Positions 24,625-33,393 of a stretch of DNA of 64,000 bases are shown here, one piece after another (the first letter of the stretch is position 1; the number at the start of each line of letters is the position of its first letter). A model generated the notes under the pieces. The model was not told the DNA's origin, did not search any database, and saw nothing but the letters and a program-made list of their open reading frames with translations. A program made the translations under genes and the position numbers. The stretch is from Sulfitobacter guttiformis (lineage in GTDB: Bacteria > Pseudomonadota > Alphaproteobacteria > Rhodobacterales > Rhodobacteraceae). The stretch covers positions 496,001 to 560,000 of the forward strand of contig NZ_RAQK01000001.1 of the NCBI RefSeq assembly GCF_003610455.1, written 5' to 3'.

Positions 24625-25496
24625 AAACACGTTACACATTTGGGGGTGACGAGCATATCTACGTCGAAATGGATGAAGAGATGTCTTTGGACGCTTTCTT
24701 CAAATCCCTCTCGATGAGCAATGCGGTTCGGGACGCCGACATCCCCGGCGTGACCGAGATCTGCCCTGCCAATGCATCCTTTCAGGTCAAGTTCGACCCC
24801 GACGTGACCCATCCCGACGACATGCTCAAACGCGTGCAGGAACTGGAGAATAAGGCAGACAGCGCGGAAAAGCGACTGTCCACGCGGATCATCGAGATCC
24901 CTGTTTTCTATCAGGACCCATGGACCCAGGAATGCGTTATGCGCTTCCGCGAACGGCATCAGGACCCGTCGGGCACCGATCTGGACTATGCCGCGCGCAT
25001 TAACGGCTTTGACAGCGTCGAGGCCTTCATCGAAGCGCATCACTCGCAGCCATGGTTCGTCTCCATGGTCGGATTTGTGGCGGGCCTGCCGTTTCTTTAC
25101 CAACTGGTCGAGCGCGACAAGCAGTTGCAGGTACCAAAATATCTACGCCCACGCACGGACACTCCCAAACTGACCGTCGGCTACGGCGGATGCTTCTCGT
25201 GTGTTTATTCGGTGCGCGGTGCTGGCGGCTATCAGATGTTCGGCATCACACCAATGCCCATCTATGACCCTGAGCAAAAGACAAGCTACCTCAAAGACTT
25301 CATGGTCTTCTTTAAGCCAGGTGACATCGTCAAATGGAAACCCATCGACCGCGCCGAATACGACCGCATCGTGACCGCTGTCGAGGAAGGCACCTATACC
25401 CCGCGCATCGCCGTAGTCGATTTCGACCTTGAAGAGTTCAACGCCGATATGACGGGCACAAACGCGAAATTGATGGAGGCTCTCGATGGCGCTTAA
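24621..25496 (+). CDS. pxpB: 5-oxoprolinase subunit B (KipI / allophanate hydrolase subunit 1 family)
   Basis: The 291-residue protein has the family marks SMSNAVRDADIPGVTEICPANASFQVKF in the first half and, in the second half, TPKLTVGYGGCFSCVYSVRGAGGYQMFG and FKPGDIVKWKPI. Canonical PxpB proteins are about 220 residues, so this is a longer variant with an inserted segment around residues 90-150. The GTG at 24621 follows an excellent GGAGGT site and overlaps the stop of the biotin carboxylase gene. It pairs with PxpC in the ATP-dependent opening of 5-oxoproline. Confidence 0.9.
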   Translation: MKTRYTFGGDEHIYVEMDEEMSLDAFFKSLSMSNAVRDADIPGVTEICPANASFQVKFDPDVTHPDDMLKRVQELENKADSAEKRLSTRIIEIPVFYQDPWTQECVMRFRERHQDPSGTDLDYAARINGFDSVEAFIEAHHSQPWFVSMVGFVAGLPFLYQLVERDKQLQVPKYLRPRTDTPKLTVGYGGCFSCVYSVRGAGGYQMFGITPMPIYDPEQKTSYLKDFMVFFKPGDIVKWKPIDRAEYDRIVTAVEEGTYTPRIAVVDFDLEEFNADMTGTNAKLMEALDGA

Positions 25497-26457
25497 AATC
25501 AACAAACCCGGCCTTTCCACCTCTGTTCAGGACCTCGGACGCCCCGGGTACTTCCACCTCGGCATCCCGATCAGCGGTGCAATGGACCGGTTCGCCTTAC
25601 GCGCTGCCAATATGCTGGTGGGAAATCCCGAGGACGCCGCAGGTCTTGAGGCAGTGTTCATGGGCCCCGAGATTGAGTTTACCGAAGACGCTGTCGTGGC
25701 GGTGACAGGCGCAGATATGCCAATGATGCTTGACGGAAGTCCGGTCGAGGGCTGGACATCGTTCGACGTCAAGGCAGGCCAGACACTAAGCTTTGGTTTC
25801 CTCAAAACCGGCGCTCGGGTCTATATTGCGATCAGCGGCGGCATCGCCACCGATCCCGATCTGGGCAGCCGCTCTACCTACCCCATCGGCGCATTGGGCG
25901 GGATCGAAGGACGCGCTATTGCGGCGGGCGATCTGGTGCCTGTGGCCAAGGGCGATCTATCCAAATCCGGGCGCAGCGTTTCCCCTGCCCTTCGCCGTGG
26001 TCCTGATAACCCAGCCTCCTTGCGTGTGCTGCCGGGCCTCTACTGGAACCGCTTAACAGAGGCGGCAGGCAAGGGCTTTTTCGAGGACACATGGACTGTC
26101 GCTGCCGAAGCAGACCGCATGGGCTACCGCTTTAAGGGTGGGCGCGCACTGGAGTTCGTTGACCGCGAGCAACCCTTCGGCGCAGGCGCTGATCCATCCA
26201 ACATCGTCGATGGCTGCTATTCTTACGGCTCCATTCAAGTCCCCGGCGGGACAGAACCAATCGTGCTTCACCGCGATGCCGTCTCTGGCGGTGGGTATTT
26301 CACCCTCGGCGCGATCATTTCTGCCGATATGGATCTAATTGGCCAATTGCAGCCCAATACCCCCGTTAACTTCGTGAAGGTTGATATGGAACAGGCCCTT
26401 GAGGCGCGAAGAGCCCGCCGCAAGATGCTGCAACAAATCCGAGAAGAGCTCAACTAA
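25486..26457 (+). CDS. pxpC: 5-oxoprolinase subunit C (KipA / biotin-dependent carboxyltransferase family)
   Basis: The 323-residue protein shows LSTSVQDLGRPGYFHLGIPISGAMD at the start, the hallmark of the KipA/urea-amidolyase-related family, then GPEIEF, YIAISGGIATDPDLGSRSTY, and PVNFVKVDMEQAL at the end. It overlaps pxpB by 11 bases, so the two are co-translated. The family is formally named biotin-dependent carboxyltransferase, which makes the carrier and carboxylase in the same operon notable. Length is normal. Confidence 0.93.
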   Translation: MALKINKPGLSTSVQDLGRPGYFHLGIPISGAMDRFALRAANMLVGNPEDAAGLEAVFMGPEIEFTEDAVVAVTGADMPMMLDGSPVEGWTSFDVKAGQTLSFGFLKTGARVYIAISGGIATDPDLGSRSTYPIGALGGIEGRAIAAGDLVPVAKGDLSKSGRSVSPALRRGPDNPASLRVLPGLYWNRLTEAAGKGFFEDTWTVAAEADRMGYRFKGGRALEFVDREQPFGAGADPSNIVDGCYSYGSIQVPGGTEPIVLHRDAVSGGGYFTLGAIISADMDLIGQLQPNTPVNFVKVDMEQALEARRARRKMLQQIREELN

Positions 26458-26518
26458 GAGCCACAAATCTAACCAGCGGGCACGCCCCGCCAACAACACC
26501 GACAAGGAGAAGATCACG

Positions 26519-27592
26519 ATGAAACATTTTCTGAGAGCAACTGCAGCTCTGGCACTTGCCACGGCGATCCCGGCGGGCGCTTTTGCGCAGGACGCATGGT
26601 TCCCTTATGAGGCCGAGGAGGTCACACCTGCCTTTGCCGCGGATGGTACGGTATCGGCGGTGACCTACACGCCACTGGAAAAAGCCGAGAAGGCGTGGAA
26701 CATTTGCGTGTCCTTCCCGCATATGAAAGACGCCTACTGGCTGGGCGTGAACTATGGCGTGGCAGACGAAGCCAAGCGCCTTGGGGTAAAGATGAACAAC
26801 GTCGAGGCCGGCGGCTATACCGAACTGGCCAAGCAAATCACCCAGATCGAGGATTGCGTCTCCGCCGGTGCGGATGCGGTTGTCATTGGGGCGATATCTT
26901 ATGACGGCCTGAACAACGTGATCAAGGAAGTCGCAGCAAAGGGTATTCCGGTAATTGACGTGATAAACGGCGTATCTTCGCCCGACATCTCCGGCAAGTC
27001 GCTGGTGTCTTTCCAGACAATGGGCGCCGAAACCGGCCGCTATCTGGCTGCAAAACATCCCGCAGGCTCCGAGCCGGTGAAGGTGGGTTGGTTCCCCGGT
27101 CCCGCCGGTGCAGGTTGGGTCGAGGCGGCCAATACTGGGTTTATGGAAGCGATCAAGGGGTCTGCAGTCGAAGTGCTGGAGCCGCGCTTTGGCGACACCG
27201 GCAAAGAAGCACAACTCAAGCTGGTTGAGGATGTACTGCAAGCCAACCCGGAAGTGCGCTATCTTGCAGGGACAGCCGTGACAGCAGAAGCTGCCCAAGG
27301 CCTCATCCGCGAGCGCGGATTGCAAGGCAAGGTAGACCTGCTGGCCTTCTACATGACACCCGGTGTCTACACCGGCATCCAGCGTGGCTTTATTTTGGCG
27401 GCCCCGGCAGATTCCATGGTCGTTCAGGGCCGTATCGCTATCGATCAAGCGGTTCGTATTCTTGAAGGCAAGGAATACGTTAAACACGTAGGCCCCAAAA
27501 TCTTCGTCGTTGATCCCGATAACATCGAAAGCGTGTCGCGCACCAACATCCTGCCACCGGATGGCTACAGCCCCGTGTTCTCGGTCGAGTAA
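26519..27592 (+). CDS. TorT-like periplasmic binding protein of an ABC transporter
   Basis: The 357-residue precursor has a signal peptide (MKHFLRATAALALATAIPAGAFA, cleavage after AFA). The mature part resembles TorT, the periplasmic TMAO sensor partner: WNICVSFPHMKDAYWLGVNYGVADEAKRLGV matches the TorT pattern, followed by VEAGGYTELAKQITQIEDC and LAGTAVTAEAAQGL. There is no torS/torR nearby; instead ribose-type ATPase and permease genes follow, so it most likely acts as the transport receptor. A strong AAGGAGAA site precedes the ATG. The ligand is presumably delivered to the oxoprolinase enzymes. Confidence 0.88.
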   Translation: MKHFLRATAALALATAIPAGAFAQDAWFPYEAEEVTPAFAADGTVSAVTYTPLEKAEKAWNICVSFPHMKDAYWLGVNYGVADEAKRLGVKMNNVEAGGYTELAKQITQIEDCVSAGADAVVIGAISYDGLNNVIKEVAAKGIPVIDVINGVSSPDISGKSLVSFQTMGAETGRYLAAKHPAGSEPVKVGWFPGPAGAGWVEAANTGFMEAIKGSAVEVLEPRFGDTGKEAQLKLVEDVLQANPEVRYLAGTAVTAEAAQGLIRERGLQGKVDLLAFYMTPGVYTGIQRGFILAAPADSMVVQGRIAIDQAVRILEGKEYVKHVGPKIFVVDPDNIESVSRTNILPPDGYSPVFSVE

Positions 27593-27613
27593 AACCTTAC
27601 GGACCTGAAACCT

Positions 27614-27643
27614 CATGGGCCGGATGTTTCCGTCCGGCCCATG
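27614..27643 (+). promoter_or_regulatory. Intercistronic hairpin after the TorT-like binding-protein gene
   Basis: A perfect 11-bp stem (CATGGGCCGGA / TCCGGCCCATG) with an 8-base loop lies 21 bp after the binding-protein stop and 15 bp before the ATPase start. There is no T-run, so it is more likely an mRNA-stabilising or decay-barrier element that raises binding-protein yield than a full terminator. Confidence 0.75.
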
Positions 27644-27658
27644 CATATGGAGCCTCCC

Positions 27659-29167
27659 ATGACCCACCCCCCACTGATCCAAACCACAGCCCTGTCCAAG
27701 TCGTATCCAGGCGTTCTGGCATTAGACGCGGTCGATCTTGATCTACGCGCAGGTGAGGTGCATGTTCTCTTCGGTGAGAACGGTGCGGGGAAATCCACAC
27801 TGATTTCGATGCTGGCAGGCTCTAACACGCCGAGTGCAGGCAACATCCAACTGAACGGCGAAACAGTGTCTTTCAAAAGCGTGGCAGATGCGCAGAAAGT
27901 CGGCATCTACACGGTATTTCAAGAATTCTCGTTGATCCCGACGCTGACGGTGGCGCAGAATATATTCCTAGGCAAAGAACCCAAGCGCGGCCCTTTCATA
28001 GATCACCGCGCTATGCGCACTAAGGCCGCAGCAGTGTTTGCCGAGCTGGATTTTGACATCGACCCACAGGCTTTGACCGCCGGTCTATCGCGCGCGCAGC
28101 AACAAATGGTCGAGATTGCCAAAGCATTCCACGGCGATCTGTCGGTTCTCATTCTGGACGAACCGACCGCCTCGCTCACTGACCGGGAGGTAGATCACCT
28201 CTTTGATTTCATTAAAAGGCTAAAGGCCGATGGTGTGGGCATCCTCTATATCTCCCACCGCATGCAGGAATTCGCGCGCATTGCCGACCGGATCACCGTG
28301 CTGCGCGACGGAGCCAAGATCGGCACCGTCAATATGGCAGATACGAATGATGCGGCGCTGGTGGAGATGATGACCGGCCGCAGCATCTCCGAGATATATC
28401 CCAAGATCGCCAAGCGCGACGGCGAGGTCGTGATGCAAGTAAAAGACCTGCGCGCGCCACGCCTACATCCCGCTAGTTTCGAGATCCGGGCCGGTGAAGT
28501 CCTCGGCGTGGCAGGGCTGGTCGGTTCCGGAAAGTCGCGTCTGTTTCGCACAATCATGGACCTCTATCCGCGCACTTCCGGCAGCGTCACCTTTCGCGGG
28601 CGCGACATCAGCCGTGCCCCTACCCGCGAGATCATTCAGGCGGGGGTCTATTACCTATCGCCCGACCGCAAACACGAAGGTCTCGACCTTGCCAAATCCT
28701 CCAACGATAACCTTGCTGTAAACCCGATGATGGCCCGGCTGGATGAGCGGCTGCGAGGGTTCGTGAACTGGTCCGCCGTGCGTGCGGCCACCGATGTGAC
28801 CGCCGACAAGGTAGAACTGCCACAAGGCTACCGTCCCAAGCTCGTCTCGCAACTGTCGGGGGGTAACCAGCAGAAGGTGCTGTTTGGCAAAGCCTTTGGC
28901 CAGCCCGTGGATCTATATATCTTCGACGAGCCTACGGTGGGCGTGGATATGGGCACCCGTGCCGCACTTTATATGATGATCAAGGAGTTGGCCGAGGCGG
29001 GTAAGGCGGTGGTGTTGATTTCCTCCGATCTGCCCGAAGTCCTGAACCTGTCGCACAGGGCGTTGGTGTTCGCACATGGCCGCATCTCGGCGGAGCTCGA
29101 TGGAGAGTCCATGACTGAAGAACTGATTTTAAAACACTTTTTTGATGAAACAGGAGCCACCGCATGA
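27659..29167 (+). CDS. Ribose-type ABC transporter ATP-binding protein (two nucleotide-binding domains)
   Basis: The 502-residue cytoplasmic ATPase contains two fused nucleotide-binding domains, as in RbsA/MglA. The first has Walker A GENGAGKST and a Walker B/D-loop ILDEPTASLTDREV. The second begins after residue 250 (GLVGSGKSR as degenerate Walker A), with the signature LSGGNQQKVLFGK and FDEPTVGVDMG. The ATG at 27659 follows a GGAG site; two upstream in-frame ATGs are within the hairpin stem. The stop overlaps the permease start (ATGA). Confidence 0.95.
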   Translation: MTHPPLIQTTALSKSYPGVLALDAVDLDLRAGEVHVLFGENGAGKSTLISMLAGSNTPSAGNIQLNGETVSFKSVADAQKVGIYTVFQEFSLIPTLTVAQNIFLGKEPKRGPFIDHRAMRTKAAAVFAELDFDIDPQALTAGLSRAQQQMVEIAKAFHGDLSVLILDEPTASLTDREVDHLFDFIKRLKADGVGILYISHRMQEFARIADRITVLRDGAKIGTVNMADTNDAALVEMMTGRSISEIYPKIAKRDGEVVMQVKDLRAPRLHPASFEIRAGEVLGVAGLVGSGKSRLFRTIMDLYPRTSGSVTFRGRDISRAPTREIIQAGVYYLSPDRKHEGLDLAKSSNDNLAVNPMMARLDERLRGFVNWSAVRAATDVTADKVELPQGYRPKLVSQLSGGNQQKVLFGKAFGQPVDLYIFDEPTVGVDMGTRAALYMMIKELAEAGKAVVLISSDLPEVLNLSHRALVFAHGRISAELDGESMTEELILKHFFDETGATA

Positions 29168-30174
29168 GCCCCCAAACCGAGACCCAGGCCGCGTCGAACA
29201 TCTTCAAGCAGCTGTTTATCAAGGTTGGCGTACTGCCCTTTTTCCTTGGCATCGCGCTGGTGGTGTTCACCGCCCTGTCGGACAAGTTTCTGACAGGCCA
29301 AAATTTGTTAAATGTAGCGCGCCAGTCGGTCTATCTGGTGCTGGTGTCCATGGGGCAAATGCTGGTGCTGATCTCGGGCGGGTTCGATCTGTCCGTCGGG
29401 ACGGCAATTGCTCTGACCTCGGTGGTGTCTGCTACCGGAATGGTCGCTATGGCAGGTATTTTTCCTGATATGATCTGGCTTGCGATTATACTTGGCGCCT
29501 TTATGGGCTTTGGGGCGGCACTTTTGATCGGGGCGGTAAACGGCATCGGTGTTGCTTATTTCGAGGTCTCTCCCTTTATTATGACCCTTGGTGTATCCTC
29601 TGTGGGTGCGGGTCTGGCGCTGTTCCTGACGGGTGGCGTACCGGTCAGTGGTATGCCATTCGCCTTCGGCGATACCTTCGGATTTGGCCGCCTCTGGGGT
29701 ATTCCTGTGCCCGTAATCGTCGCATTGATCTGTATTGTTATCATGTGGGTGTTCATGTCACGCACGCGGCTGGGCACGCAGGTCTATGCCGTAGGTGGCA
29801 ACATCAAGGCAGCCCATCTGTCGGCTATAAACACCAAACAGACGCTGATGCTGGCCTACATCATTTGCGCATTGATCGCCTCGCTGACGGGTTTACTACT
29901 CACCGCGCGTGTCGAATCCGGCGAGGCAAACCTTGGCGGTACCATCGCTCTTGAATCGATTGCCGCCTGCGTTATCGCAGGTGTCTCCCTGCGCGGCGGG
30001 ATCGGACGGGTTGAGAATGTAGTTTTGGGCGCGTTCTTTATCGTTCTCGTGCAAAATGGTATGAACCTTGCTCAGGTTAGCTCCTATATGCAAATGGTTT
30101 TGTTGGGTATGTTACTGATCCTCGCCGTAATCTTCGATCAATTGCGCTACCGAATGATTTTAAGTGGCAATTAA
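29164..30174 (+). CDS. Ribose-type ABC transporter permease (RbsC-like)
   Basis: The 336-residue inner-membrane permease has about nine or ten hydrophobic segments and the BPD_transp_2 pattern: LVLISGGFDLSVGTAIALTSV in the third segment, SPFIMTLGVSS, and later TRLGTQVYAVGGNIKAAHLSAINTKQTLM, the cytoplasmic loop contacting the ATPase. SLRGGIGRVENVVLGAFFIVLVQNGMNL is near the end. Only one permease gene is present, so a homodimer is expected. It is the last gene of the pxp operon; the IS5 remnant begins just after it. Confidence 0.94.
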   Translation: MSPQTETQAASNIFKQLFIKVGVLPFFLGIALVVFTALSDKFLTGQNLLNVARQSVYLVLVSMGQMLVLISGGFDLSVGTAIALTSVVSATGMVAMAGIFPDMIWLAIILGAFMGFGAALLIGAVNGIGVAYFEVSPFIMTLGVSSVGAGLALFLTGGVPVSGMPFAFGDTFGFGRLWGIPVPVIVALICIVIMWVFMSRTRLGTQVYAVGGNIKAAHLSAINTKQTLMLAYIICALIASLTGLLLTARVESGEANLGGTIALESIAACVIAGVSLRGGIGRVENVVLGAFFIVLVQNGMNLAQVSSYMQMVLLGMLLILAVIFDQLRYRMILSGN

Positions 30175-30200
30175 GATCCCGTTCCGCATGGGTAAAAGCC

Positions 30201-30560
30201 GGGCTTTGTTGCGCTAATCTGATCCCGACAGGATATACTGCATCAATCCAGCGTAATAGCTGGCGATTATGAGCAACTGTACACTGACGACATACCAGAC
30301 GTGGAACCGCGCAGAGTATAAAACCCTCCACTGAGGCGGTGCGGATCATTATCAATCCCTCTGCCGACAGCACATGCGTGCATGAGTTAGAGGTTGGTTT
30401 GATCCTGAGGCAGGCGACCGGTTTATGGAGAGCCTTATGAAACGGGTTAGGCAAGACTGGCATTTGGCGGATTTCGCCACCCTGTGTCGGCGTCAGAACA
30501 CGTTGCCCGTCTCCATACCTTACAAGGGACCAACAGGTGCGAACGTGCGCAACGAAGCTC
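30201..30560 (+). pseudogene. Decayed IS5-family transposase
   Basis: Fragments in shifting frames match an IS5-type transposase in order: TTYQTWNRAEYK (from the ATG at 30269, stopped after 21 codons), then VHELEVGLILRQATG (about 30376-30423), then in another frame MESLMKRVRQDWHLADFATLCRRQNTLPVSIPYKG (from 30425). The last two match the family's LRQTTG, VPDFSTLCRRQ and PYRG motifs. GGGCTTTGTTGCG at 30201 looks like a typical IS5 terminal repeat end. At least one stop and one frameshift disrupt it, and the rest of the catalytic domain is missing. It is not mobile. Confidence 0.8.
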
Positions 30561-30824
30561 CACCATCCTCAACGGCTTCGCAACTCTTGGTATACCTGGT
30601 ACCGTGGCCGTGAGCTAAATCCGTCCGGGGTAAGGGAAATACCGTCCGCAAGCGGGATTTGTTCGACACAGCCCGTTGACACTCAACACAGGGAAACCCG
30701 TGGCTATTGGCGAGTACATCAGGTACTTTTCAGGTCGAAATCAAATCTTCGCTTCACTACTGAAAGCCGGAAAACAGATGCTTATAATGCAGATATCATC
30801 AGTTTCACTAAAATATTCTTTTCT
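30561..30824. other. Spacer between the IS remnant and davA
   Basis: No gene is supported. It probably contains the davA promoter. The in-frame open stretch upstream of davA (from 30537) encodes low-complexity text unlike the nitrilase family and is not part of the protein. Confidence 0.6.
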
Positions 30825-31613
30825 ATGAAAATCGCTCTTTGGCAAACAACACCCGATGATGACATCGGTAACAGCCTCAAGCGTCTGGCAGCAGCCGTTG
30901 AAGCAGCGGTACGCGCCCAAGCTGATCTGCTTGTGTCACCTGAAATGTTCATAGGCGGATATAACATTGGGGAAACGGCAGTTCGGAAACACTCCGAAGT
31001 TTATGAGGATGTGAAACGTCAACTCTGTGATCTTGCGGCACATCATAAGATTGCGCTTATAATCGGATTACCAGCACCTCATGGGACCCTGCCATTCAAC
31101 AGTTGTATTGCTATTGATGAAATGGGTATTCAGCAGGCACTTTATCACAAAACCCATCTTTACGGCGATGTTGATCGCAAACAGTTTTCCCCCGGCGCCA
31201 TGCTTTCCCCCATATTCGAGCTTGGCGGTTGGCAGATCGGACTTGCGATTTGTTATGATATCGAGTTTCCGGAAGTCGCACGCGATCTTGCCCTGCGCGG
31301 TGCTGACCTCATAATCACACCAACAGCGAATATGGCACCATTCGACAGCGTCGCAACTCGGCTCGTCCCTGCGCGCGCCGAGGAAAACGCGGTTTACGTG
31401 GCTTATTGCAACTATCTGGGAACTGAAGGCGCGTTTCACTACAACGGGTTATCTTGCCTTTGCGGCCCTGATGGAAAAGATCTGGTCCGCGCGGGCGTAG
31501 ACGATATCGGCCTGTTTTTTGGAACACTTACCCGCGACGCGTTGCAGACTGCACGTGGCAAACAATGTCATCTGCGAGACCGCAGACCTGACCTTTATGG
31601 AAAGTCTGAATGA
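30825..31613 (+). CDS. davA: 5-aminovaleramidase (nitrilase superfamily)
   Basis: The 262-residue enzyme hydrolyses 5-aminovaleramide to 5-aminovalerate, the second step of the lysine monooxygenase pathway. The nitrilase catalytic triad is visible: Glu40 (SPEMF), Lys109 (YHKTHLYG) and Cys143 (AICYDIEFPE). Length and motifs (FSPGA, TPTANMAPFD, PARAEEN) match Pseudomonas DavA closely. The start at 30825 matches the family N-terminus MKIALWQ; no strong ribosome site is visible. The stop overlaps davB (ATGA), so both enzymes are co-translated. Confidence 0.92.
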   Translation: MKIALWQTTPDDDIGNSLKRLAAAVEAAVRAQADLLVSPEMFIGGYNIGETAVRKHSEVYEDVKRQLCDLAAHHKIALIIGLPAPHGTLPFNSCIAIDEMGIQQALYHKTHLYGDVDRKQFSPGAMLSPIFELGGWQIGLAICYDIEFPEVARDLALRGADLIITPTANMAPFDSVATRLVPARAEENAVYVAYCNYLGTEGAFHYNGLSCLCGPDGKDLVRAGVDDIGLFFGTLTRDALQTARGKQCHLRDRRPDLYGKSE

Positions 31614-33259
31614 AACCTGTAACTGTTTTTGGCCCCGACTTCCCCTTTGCCTATGACGATTGGATCAGCCATCCGTCGGGGATTGGATCCTTGCCAGCAA
31701 GTGCTCTGGGCTCAAAGGTGGCGATCATCGGCTCGGGTGCGGCGGGCGTCATAGCTGGATATGAATTAATGAAGCTCGGCCTTCAGCCCATCCTCTTCGA
31801 ATCCGGCCAGTTTGGCGGGCGGCTGCGGTCCCAACCATTCGAGGGTGTAGAAGGGGTCATCGCTGAACTGGGCGGCATGCGTTTTCCTGTCTCGTCAACC
31901 GGATTTTACCACTACGTCAACTTGCTGGGACTTGAGAGTGCACCCTTCCCCAATCCACTAACCCCTGCTGCCGGATCTACCGTGATCGATCTGCTCGGGA
32001 AGACGCATTATGCGAAAACACTTGCCGACCTGCCCCCCCTTTTTTCCGAAGTTGCTCATGCCTACGCCACAGCACTGGAGGAGGGCGCAAACTTTGGCGC
32101 ACTAAAGCAGGCTATCAGACATCGGGATATCCCCCGTATCAAGGAAATTTGGGATCCCCTTGTCAAGGCATGGGACGAACGGACCTTCTACGATTTCGTC
32201 GCTTCCTCCGAGGCGTTTCAAAAACTTTCGTTCCATCATCGTGAGGTATTCGGACAGGTGGGGTTCGGGACTGGCGGCTGGGATTCCGACTTTCCCAACT
32301 CAATGCTCGAGATACTGCGGGTTAATGTAACCGAATGCGATGACCATCAACGCTACATTATCGGAGGCGTTGAACAGGTGCCCCGCAAACTGTGGACCCA
32401 TTGCCCCGAAAAAATTGCCCATTGGCCGTCAGCCACCAGCCTTGCCGGTCTTAATGGCGGTGCGACACGAAGTGGGGCTTCCCGCATACGCCGCAAATCG
32501 GAGACGACAATCGAAGTTACGGACAAGTGGGGCCGCGCCGATGATTTTGAAGCGGTTTTGGTGACGTGCCAGAGCCATCTTTTATCCACCCAGATCGACA
32601 CCGAAGAAACGCTCTTTTCACAAGATTTATGGATGGCACTGGACCGCACGCGTTTTATGCAATCCGCAAAGACCTTCGTGATGGTTGACCGTCCGTTTTG
32701 GAAGGACAAGGATCCAGAAACCGGCCGGGACATCATGTCGATGACATTGACCGACCGCATGACGCGCGGCACGTATCTTTTCGACAACGGGCCGGACAAA
32801 CCATCTGTTATATGCCTTAGCTATTCTTGGATGACCGATGCCCTGAAGGTTCTTCCCTTGCCAACAGACAAACGTGTGGAATTAGCGCTGTCAGCACTAA
32901 ACAAGATCTATCCGACTTTAGATATCCGCAGCCATATCCTCGGTGATCCGATCACAGTCAGCTGGGAAGCGGATGAGAACTTCCTTGGCGCTTTCAAAGG
33001 CGCCCTACCTGGTCACTACCGCTATAACCACCGGATGTTTGGCCATTTCATGCAGCAGAACATGCCACCCGAGCAACAAGGAATTTTCATCGCCGGAGAT
33101 GGCGTAAGCTGGACGCCTGCGTGGGTAGAAGGCGCCGTGCAGACCTCATTGAACGCGGTATCGGGTATCATCCATCATTTCGGAGGATCGTCCCATGCCG
33201 ACAACCCGTCGCCTCGCGATGCATATCATGCGTATGGACCAGTCACGTTGCTTAACTGA
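31610..33259 (+). CDS. davB: L-lysine 2-monooxygenase (flavin amine-oxidase family)
   Basis: The 549-residue flavoenzyme converts L-lysine, oxygen and FAD-bound reducing power to 5-aminovaleramide and CO2. The N-terminus VTVFGPDFPFAYDDWISHP and the FAD Rossmann motif GSGAAG (41-46) are followed by AELGGMRFPVSS, GQVGFGTGGWDSDFPNS, RPFWKDKDPETGRD and a C-terminal GIFIAGDGVSWTPAWVEGAVQTSLNA. This matches Pseudomonas DavB along its full length. DavA is encoded immediately upstream. The next enzymes, DavT and DavD, are not in the window. Tryptophan monooxygenases are the nearest alternative but fit less well. Confidence 0.94.
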   Translation: MKPVTVFGPDFPFAYDDWISHPSGIGSLPASALGSKVAIIGSGAAGVIAGYELMKLGLQPILFESGQFGGRLRSQPFEGVEGVIAELGGMRFPVSSTGFYHYVNLLGLESAPFPNPLTPAAGSTVIDLLGKTHYAKTLADLPPLFSEVAHAYATALEEGANFGALKQAIRHRDIPRIKEIWDPLVKAWDERTFYDFVASSEAFQKLSFHHREVFGQVGFGTGGWDSDFPNSMLEILRVNVTECDDHQRYIIGGVEQVPRKLWTHCPEKIAHWPSATSLAGLNGGATRSGASRIRRKSETTIEVTDKWGRADDFEAVLVTCQSHLLSTQIDTEETLFSQDLWMALDRTRFMQSAKTFVMVDRPFWKDKDPETGRDIMSMTLTDRMTRGTYLFDNGPDKPSVICLSYSWMTDALKVLPLPTDKRVELALSALNKIYPTLDIRSHILGDPITVSWEADENFLGAFKGALPGHYRYNHRMFGHFMQQNMPPEQQGIFIAGDGVSWTPAWVEGAVQTSLNAVSGIIHHFGGSSHADNPSPRDAYHAYGPVTLLN

Positions 33260-33344
33260 TGCGCAAGTCTCGGCATCTTGTCCAACGTGTCGGGGTCGGA
33301 CCGAGCGAGAAGGACCAAGAACCTAGCACAACAAATCCGTTTAA

Positions 33345-33374
33345 CTGACGCGGCGCCACTATAAGCCGCGTCAG
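33345..33374. terminator. Bidirectional terminator-like hairpin between davB and the SDR gene
   Basis: A perfect 10-bp stem (CTGACGCGGC / GCCGCGTCAG) with a 10-base loop lies between the convergent davB and SDR genes, 85 bp after the davB stop and 19 bp after the SDR stop. Short A/T tracts flank both sides (TTTAA before, ACTAAAA after) but no long T-run is present. Confidence 0.65.
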
Positions 33375-33393
33375 ACTAAAACCAGTTTGATGC

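Noticed and set aside
26450..27682. Leftward frame of 410 codons opposite the TorT-like gene
   Set aside because: His/Arg/Cys-rich shadow text; the plus strand has a signal peptide and TorT motifs.
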